A DNA stretch of 64,000 nt from Acanthochromis polyacanthus (GCF_021347895.1 NC_067126.1:30950482-31014481), one strand, 5' to 3'; shown: positions 42,516-60,530, numbered from the stretch's first letter. Notes: a model not told the origin generated them from the letters alone. Program-made: numbers and translations.

Positions 42516-43910
42516 ATGGATTTCGTCTACAACTTTGGTGTGCTGGTTATACAGCACCTGCAGAACAACTACAGGGAATATCATGACTTCCTCAACTTCA
42601 TGTCAACAGTGGGGGACCCTCGCAATATTTTCTCTGTCTATTTCCCCCTCTGGTTCCATCTCAGTCATAATGTTGGCACCAAGATGATATGGGTGGCTGT
42701 TGTTGGAGACTGGTTCAATCTTATTTTCAAATGGTAAGTCAACTCTGAGGATCATATTTGATCTTAATCTTGTGTATATATAGACATTAATATGTTCTTT
42801 TTTTAGGATTCTGTTTGGACAGCGGCCTTACTGGTGGGTGCAAGAAACTCACTTCTACCACAATGATTCAATGCCACAGTTGGAGCAGTTTCATATAACA
42901 TGTGAAACTGGGCCAGGTTAGTATGTATGCAATACATTTTAGCCAATAAAAGTATTGAAAAAACAGTTCCAGACACCTTCTTTGGCATTTCTTTGCACAG
43001 GTAGTCCATCTGGTCATGCCATGGGCTCATCATGTGTCTGGTATGTGATGATCATCTCTGCGCTAAACTTTGCCCGACCCTCCAGTGTCTCAACTGTCGG
43101 AAATTTTCAGAGGTGAGAAGTGACACTGTGCCTACAGAATGCAATGAGTGTTTCCTTTGTGACTGAATATTTGTGTCCTTGCAGGTTTCGTCTTCTGAGG
43201 TCCTGTTTGTGGATGGTCTTCTGGGTCATTCAGATAAGTGTTTGCATCTCAAGGGTTTTCATTGCAACGCATTTCCCACATCAGGTCATTCTTGGTCTTT
43301 TCACTGGTATGCTCAACTTCACTGTCACATATTTTATCTTTTATATACTACTGCGTTTGATGCCACATTCAATCATCTGTTTTTTCTTCATCGTGTAGGT
43401 ATGTTGGTTGCTGAGGTGTTTGATCACATCCCCTCAGTCTACAACGCAAGCTTGAAAGTGTACCTGCGGGCCAATGCTTTCCTTTTATCTTTCGCTGTTT
43501 GCTTTTACCTGCTGCTCAAACTGATGGGCATCGATCCTCTGTGGTCAGTGGCTAAAGCCAAGAAGTGGTGTGCTAATCCAGACTGGATCCACCTCGACAC
43601 CACACCTTTTGCTGGTCTGGTGAGAAACCTGGGAGCTCTGTTCGGTCTCGGCCTGGCGGTGAACTCGGAGATGTTCGTTCAAAGCTGTAAGGGCAAGAAT
43701 GGCTACAAAGCTGTATTTAAGCTCATGTGTGTTACTGCAACTCTCACATTTCTGCAGTTGTATGATTTCATCAAAATGCCAACTCACACTGAGGCTCTGT
43801 TTTACTTTCTGTCATTTTGCAAAAGTGCTTCAATACCTTTGGGTGTGGTCGCTGTCATTCCTTACTGTGTTCATTTGTTGATCAGAGATGAGGAGCGGAA
43901 GCTAGCTTAG
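42516..43910 (+). CDS. G6PC2: Glucose-6-phosphatase catalytic subunit 2 (islet type)
   Basis: Nine-span ER membrane phosphohydrolase that releases glucose from glucose-6-phosphate on the lumenal side. G6PC2 is the pancreatic islet form in mammals. Exons: 42516-42733, 42807-42916, 43001-43112, 43185-43306, 43399-43910; 357 residues. The vanadium-haloperoxidase-type active site is complete: KX6RP (K72 to R79-P80), PSGH (His115), and SRVFIATH (Arg170, His176). The start [16 protein letters not shown] and the stretches [19 protein letters not shown] and [22 protein letters not shown] fit G6PC2 better than G6PC1. An in-frame ATG eight codons upstream (42492) lies closer to the TATA box and is less likely the start. 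Introns are only 72-92 bases. Position beside SPC25 and ABCB11 agrees with the human locus. Confidence 0.95.
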
Positions 43911-44248
43911 ACTATGGAGGAAATTTGAAATTCAGTTACAGTGTTTCAGACACTTTTTAATTAGCATTAAAGAATATGAAATGGTTCTGTTGGCAGACAA
44001 CTGAGTACATATGTGAAACCTGTTACAGTTTTTCACTGCACAGTCTCTCATAAGCACTGAAACTGCAAAATAGTTACATTACTGTGTTCAAATAGTAAAT
44101 ATGTTTGTATTTTGCTTAGTTTGAACATAAAGTATGGTATGTGTCCTGTCTGAGTTTCTGTTGTTTTAATGTTTTTTGTTTGATATTTGCAGTATAACTA
44201 AGTATATGTAAGTAAATGTGAAAGGCTGTTTGGAATTCATAGTTTTCT

Positions 44249-44254
44249 AATAAA
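44249..44254 (+). terminator. G6PC2 poly(A) signal
   Basis: AATAAA in TTTTCTAATAAAGAG, about 340 bases after the stop codon. It is the first canonical signal downstream. Confidence 0.7.
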
Positions 44255-45689
44255 GAGATTTTTTTGAGAACGTTATACTTCCACTACATTCATTTGTGTT
44301 TGCCCAGAATTGTTTCTATTTTTCCCACAAATACACATCAGAGAGAAATGTAGGCTTCAGTGACTGAATAGCCAAACGTGTAGTTGAAGAACACCAGAAC
44401 TTTTTATGTAGCAGGTTCATTGTGAATTTTAATAATTGCTAAATTCAAATAAATATGAGTTTGTTTACTCTAGACAACGCCCGAAACAAGTTATGTACCT
44501 AACCTTTAAAAGCAATCCGAATTCTGTTCTTACAATCTGCATGCATACCTCTCATAGATTGAAAAAATAGATAACTCAGTTTATCAAAAAGTGCTGCTCA
44601 CTTTTTCTTTTTTTTTAAAGTGAAACTCTGTATTATGAACATGTGATGTCAGTTTCTCAAAATTCAAATTATGCTGCAAAAATAAAAACAATGACTATTT
44701 TAACAGGGCTAACCTCCATGACAGCATCTCAACAACACATCTGGCATATTCTTTCAATAATTCCCTGCATTTTTCCAGGACCCACTGAATCATCCAGCAC
44801 TATGTGTATTACATAATCTCTTATGGGTCTCTCAGCTTCTTATTCAGATATTAATCGACCTAAATGTAATGAGGTAGAACAGAGTCTCTGATGTAACTTG
44901 ATTAGACAGATGAACTAAACTTCCGAGCAGAACCTATTTCCACGTCTTTTCCCACCATCTCCGGTTGCTTAGCACCCGGTGGCACCTGAGGCTTGGCACC
45001 TAGTGATGTAACTGTCCTGAGTGAGTGGACTCCTTGCTAAGCCAAGCTTAAAGAAACATCTGTGTCTGGGTACTTTATTTTGACTTGGCATTGGAAGTAA
45101 AGCAACAGAGAGCCACTCAGTAGCCGCATACACTTTATCCATGCCAACTTTTGCAGAATTAAGTCAAACATTTATTTAACAAATAATGAAAATAATTTAA
45201 AAGCTTTCTTTGCATTTTTTAAATATGCAGAAAAATGCTCAAATTACATGCATTATGCTTTGATGACATGATCTAAACACTGACCTTTGTCCAACCAATT
45301 GTATTAAGGTAAAAAAGAAAAATCCTGAAATTCAACATCTTGTCATTCATTTCAGCAACGATGCGCCCTTCATCCATTGACAAATTTTGCTAAAAAGAAC
45401 AACAGCGCCCCCAAAATCTCAAAATAAAAGCTAGAAACATCAAATGTAAACGATGACAAAAGAAGGAAAAAAATACGGTGACAATGGACTGGAAAATGTG
45501 CTAGCATCATGGTGGTAAATCATGGTGGAAGACGAGAAATGCATGTATTAAAAACAAACACATATCCAGGTATGTATCATTAAATGCAGTTAGTATGACA
45601 AAGAAAAGCATTTCTAAATGTGTTCAGTGAAGGGATAATAGTAGAACTTAGTGTTTCCTGTTTTTAAGTGTCACTGTGTTCTGACATAC

Positions 45690-46009
45690 ACTATTTGTTA
45701 TTAAAATAATCACAAACTATGTGAGGAATAATTTATAACCAGCATGACTAGATGCATGTAAAAAATATTCTCATTTCATTCTTACAAGCTGCTAGTAAAC
45801 AAAAAAAAATTGCAAAAAATGGCATTGTTGCCATGCAAGTAATAGTAAAACACATAATTACAGCAACTGTGCAGGATATGAGATCACTTCATGAACTACC
45901 TTTTTGGTGTGATATCACAAGATGACATCGCATTCATTCAAATGAGTGAATATGCAAACTACGCAAAACTGATATTTATCAGATACTCTTTGTATCATGT
46001 TGCTGCAGG
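45690..46009 (-). repeat. Inverted copy of the ABCB11 3' UTR sequence (repeat A)
   Basis: Read on the minus strand, this segment aligns with 58090-58397, the sequence directly after the ABCB11 stop codon. The inner 110 bases, including 'atcacaagatgacatcgcat' and 'gttgctgcagg', differ at only a few positions. The outer part is more diverged, with indels. Similarity ends abruptly at 46009. Confidence 0.85.
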
Positions 46010-46025
46010 CAGATTTTAATAAACA

Positions 46026-46245
46026 AATATGAGTGTTGGCTAAAGAACTGAAGAACTTAGTGTTGTAGAGAAAGCTAATTATCTCAGCAAATTTGTGAAA
46101 CTCGTCACACTAACATTTACGCTTAATCTATTTACGGTGTAATTATTAATATAAAACACGTAAGCACAAAAATGCAGTAATTTGTTTTATTTTTATCAGG
46201 TTCTTCATCCCACATGTCTGTCAAGTTAATATTGTGAGTTTATTA
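46026..46245 (+). repeat. Repeat B, direct copy
   Basis: Starts just after repeat A. Its reverse complement occurs at 49596-49853, with shared stretches such as 'gacagacatgtgggatgaag' and 'gctgagataattagctttct'. No coding frame. Confidence 0.8.
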
Positions 46246-46480
46246 CTTTTTTCCTCATTAAATTGCTTTTAAGTCAGGCATAAGCATTGGTTTTCAGTTG
46301 TTTTATGGACAGTATTCCTTCAGAAGACACTCATTTCAACACTTAACTGTTCCAATTTGCTATATATCCCATTTTAACAGTATTCACATTATGTTTGTGG
46401 TGTGTACAAACTAAAGGGAGAGAGGAAATATTCAGGTGAGAATGATACTATTTATTGTGGTACTTAGTGTCTGTGCAGAC

Positions 46481-46624
46481 AAATTTGATGAAGCAATTTT
46501 ATGACAGGAAGGGACCAAACATTCCCCATAACATTATTATTAGAACGATGCGTGTATTGAGAGAACTCGTGATTGTAATCAATGGCCTTAAGGTCAGTCA
46601 ACCCATTTTACAACCACTATTGAT
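46481..46624 (+). repeat. Repeat C, copy 1
   Basis: A 144-base segment starting 'aaatttgatgaagcaattt' and ending 'caaccactattgat'. It is repeated in direct orientation at 49881-50024 with about seven mismatches by hand count. Confidence 0.92.
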
Positions 46625-47127
46625 TCAAGTCATGGTAATTATAAGTTTCAGTTCTGCATTATAAGTACATGATAAGTGGTGTCCTCGATCTTCTCCTGTA
46701 TTCAGAGATGGCTGCCCCAGTTTTGCATAGACATCTGCCTTCAATGCCCTCTCAGACTACTCCAGAATGTCAACATTGCTGTCTTCAAAGCAATGTACCA
46801 CATCATACTGATCTAGGTGAATGACTGAGTAATGTCCTGACAAACTGGTTCTCCCACATTTTATAAAACTCATTGGCTACCTGTACTGTTTTTGTGTCAA
46901 CAAACTGAACTCACAGTAACTACTCTAATTGCTTCACTGAATCTATGAATATTCAAACAGACTTAAAGGAAATATTGTTCTTCAGATGCAAACATTTGCC
47001 TGGTTTGCCATCCTGCTAGTATTCTGTATGTTAATACTTCAGTAAACAAAGTAATAAGGTCATTTAGGATTCCAGCAATGTGGTTCTGGTATTGTCAAAT
47101 TCCAGACAGTCTCTCCTACAAAAATGT

Positions 47128-47150
47128 AAAAAAAAAAAAAAAAAAAAAAA
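47128..47150. repeat. Poly(A) tract
   Basis: A run of about 23 A residues shortly before the fold-back element. Confidence 0.9.
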
Positions 47151-47179
47151 ACAGCTCATGGGGTTAGTGTACTATTATG

Positions 47180-47278
47180 GAGTCACAGTAGTGCCACATC
47201 AAAATATAAATAAATAAATAAATGTGGAAATATAAAGAGAAATAAATAAATAAATAAATGTAAAAATATAAAGAGAAA

Positions 47279-47309
<31 letters not shown>

Positions 47310-47572
47310 AAGGAAAAAACAGAAAAGGTAAAAGCAAAGACAAAATTTTCCTTTTTATTTATTCATTTATTTATTTCTCTTTATATTTCAACATTTATTT
47401 ATTTATTTATTTCTCTTTATATTTCCATATTTATTTATTTATTTCTCTTTATATTTCAACATTTATTTATTTATTTATTTCTCTTTATATTTCCATATTT
47501 ATTTATTTATTTCTCTTTATATTTCCACATTTATTTATTTATTTATATTTTGATGTGGCACTCCTGTGACTC
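47180..47572. mobile_element. Fold-back element with AAAT-rich inverted tandem repeats
   Basis: The ends 'gagtcacagtagtgccacat' and, inverted, 'gagtcacaggagtgccacat' differ at two positions. Inside each arm, units of roughly 36-40 bases alternate 'gaaatataaagagaaa' with (TAAA)n. Two to three units are on the left, and five inverted on the right. They meet around a short spacer near 47325-47350. No coding capacity. The structure resembles a fold-back type DNA element. Confidence 0.8.
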
Positions 47573-49595
47573 TACATACTATGGATTACCTTTGCCTGGA
47601 AAAACAATAGACACAAAATAAACAGAATGTTCTATAATGTTTGCTGTCTTTTTGTTAACTGGTTTATCTACTATAGAAATAAATCCTGCTTTCCTCCACA
47701 TTAGCACTGATTAAAATAAGTTTTCCAGGGACATTTTGTACATGCATATCTCTGCTGCCACGGTTCAGTTGTTAAATGCTATTTATGATTATGGTAAGCT
47801 ATCTTTATAAATGATAATTAGAATACTGATCATGGTGAACTTTATGCTGAGGCTGGGTGGAACTGCCTCTCTGTAAGGCACAGGGCTTTACTTCATTGCG
47901 ACGCATTGTCAAAGATGAAATTGCAATCTGAAGTTGAGCTGAAACGCTCTGCTGATTGGTTAACAATGAATTCAAAACTATATTTAATAGTTGTTTAAGC
48001 CATTTTCATATATACATTTCACAATTTCATGGTTCTAGCTTTCCAATTTGCAAATTTTGTGCTTTTTCTTTCAATAATTTTGATAATTTAGTACTTTGTG
48101 CACATATTTTTTACTTCTGGGCTCAGCGATTGTATTTTTATTGTCAGGAGGCCTTAATAACTCTTTAAAAAGCCTCCAGCTCATCAAAAATAAGAGTTTG
48201 TCCTCCCCGCCATCAATTGCTCAAAGATTATTGGCTTTCTCTCTGTAATTTTGTAAGGTCTTGAACTCAAAGTGTCCTTAAATTATTTGTGTTGTGAACT
48301 GGCACTATATAAAGTAATATTTAGCGAAACGGAATACTTTAAAGATTGCTACTGAACTTTTACACAGCAAGCATTTTCACAGTGTCACCTTAAGCTTTGA
48401 GCCTTTTTTCAGTTTTTTTCATGTCAGCAATTAAACAAATATGAAAATCATCATCTTCTACAGCCTGATATGTATTACATGTACATCTGCTTACACCTAC
48501 TAATTGCAGCAGTAAAATACTGATCTTACGTAATGAGTAATAGCCGCGCAATAAAACAATAAGCGATAGAATATGAATCACGGCCACGTTTTTTCTGCAG
48601 TGAGTAGTTTAATCATGCTAATCCTGCCTAACTTAAGTGACGTTTCCAGTTATATTTTTGTAACAGAATGTTTAATACAGTGTTATATTTGTACTTTTTC
48701 CTAAATAAAGCCTCTGAATATTTCTTCCATGACTGCTTTGAATGTGGGCTGTCACTGAACATGTTCAAACGATTGTATTATGTTGGAAAGTTCTGGCTAA
48801 ATTTGAATTTAACATGCAGGAGAATCTAAAGATTGGCTCATTTATCACTTATCTGACTCCCACCTGGTCTTATTTAAGTTGATTCATTTAGCCTGAATTC
48901 TTAAATGCTCTATTTACTCTTTGATTTTAAGAATATGTGTTTTTAATAGTTTTGTTTGTATGCCTACATCTCCTGCTGTATCTTTGCGCTGCTATATTAT
49001 AAATGACACTGTTATATCTCAGCATTTAAACAAAGGTTGAATTAAAGTATACTTTCTCAAACTGCTAAATTGTTCCTTTGATATAACAAATCCAATTATA
49101 TTTATGAAGCATCACCTGATTCGAATATTATCCCATATATGTATTATACTCCCATTGTTATGGTTCTGATTGGGCAAAATGCACCGAGCAGTTGGACAGA
49201 AGCTGTGTCATCATCCATTCTTAATGCAATAGAGAACTATTTTGGCAGCCAAAAGTAGCCAAATAGTGCCACTTGCTTTAATGCGACTTCAATTTCAAAT
49301 AAAAACATATTTAAAAAAAACATAATTATGTGCATTTTAGGAATATTTGATGACAGTCTGTGAGACTCTTTCCCTACTACCCACTCCTTCCTGTGATATT
49401 ATCAATCGCCTGTTGTGAATAATAAGCGGCTGTAAAGAAGGAGCAAACTCCGACACCCTTCACACTACTTGTCCTAGCGGGCATTAACCTCTCAACCATT
49501 TACATGATCACTACAAACATATTTCTGTTTCCGCTTTTATGTAGTAAAACACATATTCATGCTTTCATACTATTAATATTTGTGCAGCTGTGAAT

Positions 49596-49853
49596 TAAAT
49601 AAACTCACAATATTGACTTGACAGACATGTGGGATGAAGAACCTGATAAAAAACTAATACAAATTTCTACATGTTATGTGTTTATATGTTTTATATTAAT
49701 AATGACACCTTAGATAGATGAAATGTTAATGTTAGTGTGATTAGTTTCACAAATTTGCTGAGATAATTAGCTTTCTCTAGAGAAAGCTAATTATCTCAGC
49801 AAATTATCACAGGACAATACTAAGTGCTTCGGTTCTTTAGCCTACACTCACAT
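49596..49853 (-). repeat. Repeat B, inverted copy carrying a palindrome
   Basis: Reverse complement of 46026-46245, with an extra segment of about 36 bases (49779-49814) absent from the other copy. The extra segment is the mirror of the preceding bases and creates the perfect palindrome at 49752-49805. Confidence 0.8.
49752..49805. repeat. Perfect 54-bp palindrome
   Basis: The left arm 49752-49778 and right arm 49779-49805 are exact reverse complements with no spacer. The centre is CTCT|AGAG. It lies inside the inverted copy of repeat B. Confidence 0.95.
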
Positions 49854-49880
49854 TAGCTTATTAACATCGGTGAATAAAAG

Positions 49881-50024
49881 AAATTTGATGAAGCAATTTG
49901 ATGACAGGAAGGGACCAAACGTTCCCCATGACATTATTATTAGAACGATGCATGTATTGAGACAACTCCTGATTGTAATCAATGGCCTTAAGGCCAGTCA
50001 ACCCATTTTACAACCACTATTGAT
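49881..50024 (+). repeat. Repeat C, copy 2
   Basis: Second copy of the 144-base segment at 46481-46624, about 95 percent identical by hand count, in the same orientation 3.4 kb downstream. Confidence 0.92.
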
Positions 50025-50909
50025 AACAACTAATTTCAATCATCCAAAGTGATTTAAAAAATCAGTAACAGTATAATGCTAGCAAATGTCTCATTTCAAT
50101 AAAGTAGTATTAGTGTCCAATCAGATCAAATCAAGTTTTTATATCACATGTTTTAAAACAGTCTGGACTGGCCAAAGCTCTGTACATGTTATATGACAGG
50201 CAGCAACAACAATATGGCAAAAACAACAAGAAAAAAAGGATGAAAACTTGTAAAAATCAAATTTATTTAAAATACTAAATTACAGTTGCCATTGATGAAA
50301 TTACTTACTGGAACACTGAGTTCCATAATATCACTCTTTCGAAGACATTGGGGGAGAGGTCACTTCTGACAGAGCCCTTATCAGTCTAATGGAAGAGTAG
50401 ATAATGGGAAAGTGGGAGGCACAGGTTAACCTGAAAATAAGATAGGGATTTCTTCCCTAGAGCCTCAGTGTTATCGTTGGATTTCTGAAGGAACCAAACA
50501 TTCTGCTGCGAGAGTCCAGGTATGGTGCGTTTTGCTTTTTTGGCACTACGACCTGCTACACTTTTTTCTACAGAATTCTCCATTAATATTCTTTTCCGGT
50601 ATAATGTTTTATTAGTGACGTTGGTACGGTGAGCTGATGGAAACTGTAGTGTTCTTAACATCTTATTAAATACACAGTGAATGGCATAGGTGATCTAACT
50701 TTTACCTAAATTATTATCTTAATCCAAGTAACTTCAGCCATTTGAGGTTTTTAGGCGTGTGATTATGTTTTATTTCTCATCCAAGAGGCTTCTTCGGTTA
50801 TTATCTTACAATTTATTCTTATGTAATGTAATATTTATTTCCATTTTAATATTATTTTATCTAGTTGTTACCAAGTGAGGACACACGTGCTAAAGTCAGG
50901 GCAGCTGAC

Positions 50910-58086
<7,177 letters not shown>

Positions 58087-58089
58087 GAG

Positions 58090-58397
58090 CCTGCAGCAAC
58101 ACAATACACAGAGCATCTGATAAACATCAGTTTTGCATAGTTTGCATATTTACTCATTTGAATGAATGCGATGTCATCTTGTGATATTACACCAAAAAAG
58201 TAGTTCATAGTTACGTTTCATGAGTTTTAGTTATTATGTGTTTCATTATTAATGATATGGCAATAATGCTATTTATTGTACATTTGTTTGTTTATTAGTA
58301 GCTTGTAAGAATGAAATGTGAACAATTATTACATGCATCTGGTCATGCCAGTTATGAATTGTTCTTCATGTAGTGTGTGATTTTTTTAATAACAAAT
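58090..58397 (+). repeat. Repeat A forming the start of the ABCB11 3' UTR
   Basis: Begins four bases after the stop codon and aligns in inverted orientation with 45690-46009. It therefore makes up most of the near 3' UTR. It ends exactly where a Tc1-type terminal repeat begins. Confidence 0.85.
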
Positions 58398-58398
58398 A

Positions 58399-58668
58399 CA
58401 CTACCAGTTAAAAGTTTGGACATACTGTATCTTCTCATGTAAGGATTTTTTTCTTTACTTTCATGAATATTTACATTGGGATTACATTGAGATTCTCACT
58501 GAAAATATCAAAATTATGAACCATGAAGCTCATCCAGAGAAGACCAGGAGTGTGCAAAGCAGTAATCAAAGCAAAAGGTGGCTATTTTGAAGGATCTAAA
58601 ATAAAACACGTTTTGACTTATTTCTTACTTTTTTGTTTAATAATTCTATACGTGTTCATTCATAGTTG
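58399..58668 (+). mobile_element. Internally deleted Tc1-like element
   Basis: The left end CACTACCAGTTAAAAGTTTG is a Tc1-type terminal repeat. After about 120 bases the sequence jumps to a transposase C-terminal remnant (VCKAVIKAKGGYF) and the characteristic 3' flank '...gtgttcattcatagtt'. The right terminal repeat is not found. It lies immediately beyond repeat A. Confidence 0.8.
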
Positions 58669-58935
58669 TAAAAAAAAATTTGAAGAAAGAAGGAAGACAA
58701 TTCTGTTGGGAGGCGGTGCTCAATTCAGACAGGAGTACAGTGGCATGAAATGCTTAAAATAAATATATTTACCAATGTAAAAAAGGGGGGTGGGGGGTAT
58801 GTACAGTTTCTGGGATCAGTGCTACATCTACTTATGCATGTTAATGTTTGACTCTATGTGTCTCTCTCAGGGGGTAATGAGATCAGAGATTTCACTGCAG
58901 GAGAAGTCATAGAGCTAATTTACCTTTGTGTGTTC

Positions 58936-59260
58936 CATCTATCCATCCATTCTCTGTACACCGCTTTACCCTCACTAGGGTCGCTGGAGCCTATCTCAGC
59001 TGACTCGGGCGAAGGCAGGGGACACCCTGGACAGGTCGCAAGTCTGTCTCAGGGCTACAGACAAACAATCACTCTCATATTCACACCTACGGACAATTTA
59101 GAGTAATCAATTAACCTCAGCATATTTTTGGACTGAGAGGAAACCAGGGTGTGTGGAGAAAACCCATGCATGCACAGGGAGACCATGCAAACTCCATGCA
59201 GAAAAACCTCAGGTCCGGGATTTGAGCCGGGGATCTTCTTGCTGCAAGGCAAAAGTGCTA
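58936..59260 (+). mobile_element. Retrotransposed dispersed repeat with 14-bp target duplication
   Basis: A teleost repeat with 'agggtcgctggagcctatct', 'cacctacggacaatttagag' and 'aaaacccatgcatgcacagg' runs from near 'catctatccatcc' to 'gtgcta'. The 14 bases ACCTTTGTGTGTTC occur on both sides (58922-58935 and 59261-59274) as a perfect target-site duplication, so it was inserted by retrotransposition. I cannot tell from sequence alone whether it is a SINE or a truncated LINE tail. Confidence 0.8.
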
Positions 59261-59742
59261 ACCTTTGTGTGTTCAGCTTCTATTTTTATTTAATATTATT
59301 GTATAAAATAAATATATATATCTGCCTCCAGAGTTCTCCAGCTATGTATGTGGACTAATGTATTTTAGTAACATTAATAATGAAACTATAAACATATCCA
59401 TTCCTGTTTATGAAGTACATTCAGATTAAAAAAAAAAAAAAACATGATCCTATAAAACAGTCCTGCATTAGGTGGTATCCTCATGAAGGTGTAACATTTT
59501 TTCAGTTGTTAGTTTCTGAAAAGTTTTTGATGATCCACTGATAGAACTGAGAATAAGCCGGTTCAGGCCAACTGCATCACAAAGTACAGCCGTCAATAAA
59601 TCAAGGCCTCTAAAACATTAAATTAAGATGCATAACTATCATAAAAACCTGAATATATCTGATAACCTGAATATACATGGCTGTGTTACTACATCTGATT
59701 CCATTTTGCTGTTTTTCACGGTAAAGACGAGCAGAGCCAAGG

Positions 59743-59756
59743 TAATGACGTCATTA
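59743..59756. promoter_or_regulatory. Palindromic CRE-like site upstream of DHRS9
   Basis: TAATGACGTCATTA contains the consensus cAMP-response palindrome TGACGTCA (59746-59753), extended symmetrically by three bases each side. It is about 1.45 kb upstream of the DHRS9 start codon. Function is inferred from motif only. Confidence 0.45.
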
Positions 59757-59890
59757 AGTAAGCTATTCCGTACTTCCTTACTTGCAAGTCCGTACTCGGA
59801 ATTAAGAAACAGCCTACGGTCTGGTTTGATGTATCCTCGATAATGTCAATAGTAGGTGCGTACTTTGAATTTGATCAGTATTTGGTCTCC

Positions 59891-60206
59891 AACTGATGAC
59901 GTTTCGCAAGAGCGCATGTGCGGACAAGTACGCATGTTGAGAACCTGCCCAGATGAAGCCGAGGATAAAGCAAATGAAGTTTACAGCGATCTGCAAAACT
60001 ATCTCTGTTGGACGTTGACGCCCAGCAGCTCTGATTCCTGCACAGACCAACTGATGACGTTTCGCAAGAGCGCATGTGCGGACAAGTACGCATGTTGAGA
60101 ACCTGCCCAGATGAAGCCGAGGATAAAGCAAATGAAGTTTACAGCGATCTGCAAAACTATCTCCGTTGGACGTTGACGCCCAGCAGCTCTGATTCCTGCA
60201 CAGACC
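59891..60206. repeat. Near-identical 158-bp tandem duplication
   Basis: Two head-to-tail copies, 59891-60048 and 60049-60206. I find one difference (CTCTGTTGG versus CTCCGTTGG). Each copy starts AACTGATGACGTTTCGC, with a TGACGT half-CRE. It continues with GAGCGCATGTGCGG, close to the NRF1 consensus. The local CpG content is higher than the surroundings. Minus-strand frames through both copies are by-products, since 158 is not a multiple of three. Confidence 0.95.
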
Positions 60207-60530
60207 AGAGACAATACACATGTAAGTGGCTTTTTGAGCTTTACAGAGGTACAGTTTAACTTTGATTGAGTCTGTCTTTGAATATCTTGTTTTCTGTGAT
60301 CACACAAACAAAAGCTATCCGGATTGACCAGTTTGGGCTCTCACGGTGGTTTCAGGTGTGTATAGGAAATGTCACTTTTCCCGCAGCCTCGTCTTTTCAC
60401 TGATCTTCCTCACCCAGTTTTATTCTCTTACACAGTTGAACCAAGCACTGGGTAATAAAATAGTAGAATTATCAGTGGAATCTGATCTGTTAGTTTGTTG
60501 GTCTCTTTACAAGGATTCAATTTGTATCTA

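Larger units (their letters stand above)
44270..50909. other. G6PC2-ABCB11 intergenic region, repeat-rich
   Basis: A 6.6-kb AT-rich gap. Segments at 45690-46245, 46481-46624, 47180-47572 and 49596-50024 are repeats, listed separately. The parts 44270-45689, 47573-49595 and 50025-50909 show no gene I recognise. The last of these should contain the ABCB11 promoter. A perfect AGGTTAACCT palindrome lies at 50423-50432. I did not see a convincing inverted-repeat-1 FXR element. Confidence 0.6.

Noticed and set aside
43173..43910. 245-residue open frame joining intron 3, exon 4 out of frame, intron 4 and exon 5
   Set aside because: Only the exon 5 part matches G6PC2. The spliced model gives the full family protein with all active-site motifs.
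46455..50052. Paired small frames (69 and 60 residues) as a duplicated gene
   Set aside because: Frames coincide with repeat C. The differences are mostly amino-acid changing and there is no conserved start or splice context.
50386..50661. 91-residue minus-strand frame upstream of ABCB11
   Set aside because: No recognisable domain, no splice context; it probably lies in the promoter region or an old repeat.
50100..50909. FXR-type inverted-repeat-1 element for bile-acid control of ABCB11
   Set aside because: I looked for two AGGTCA-like half-sites in IR-1 spacing and saw none convincing. The AGGTTAACCT palindrome at 50423 has zero spacing.
59814..60307. Overlapping minus-strand frames repeating ICFILGFIWAGSQHAYL
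   Set aside because: They arise because the 158-bp tandem duplication repeats the same DNA in two phases. No recognisable protein.
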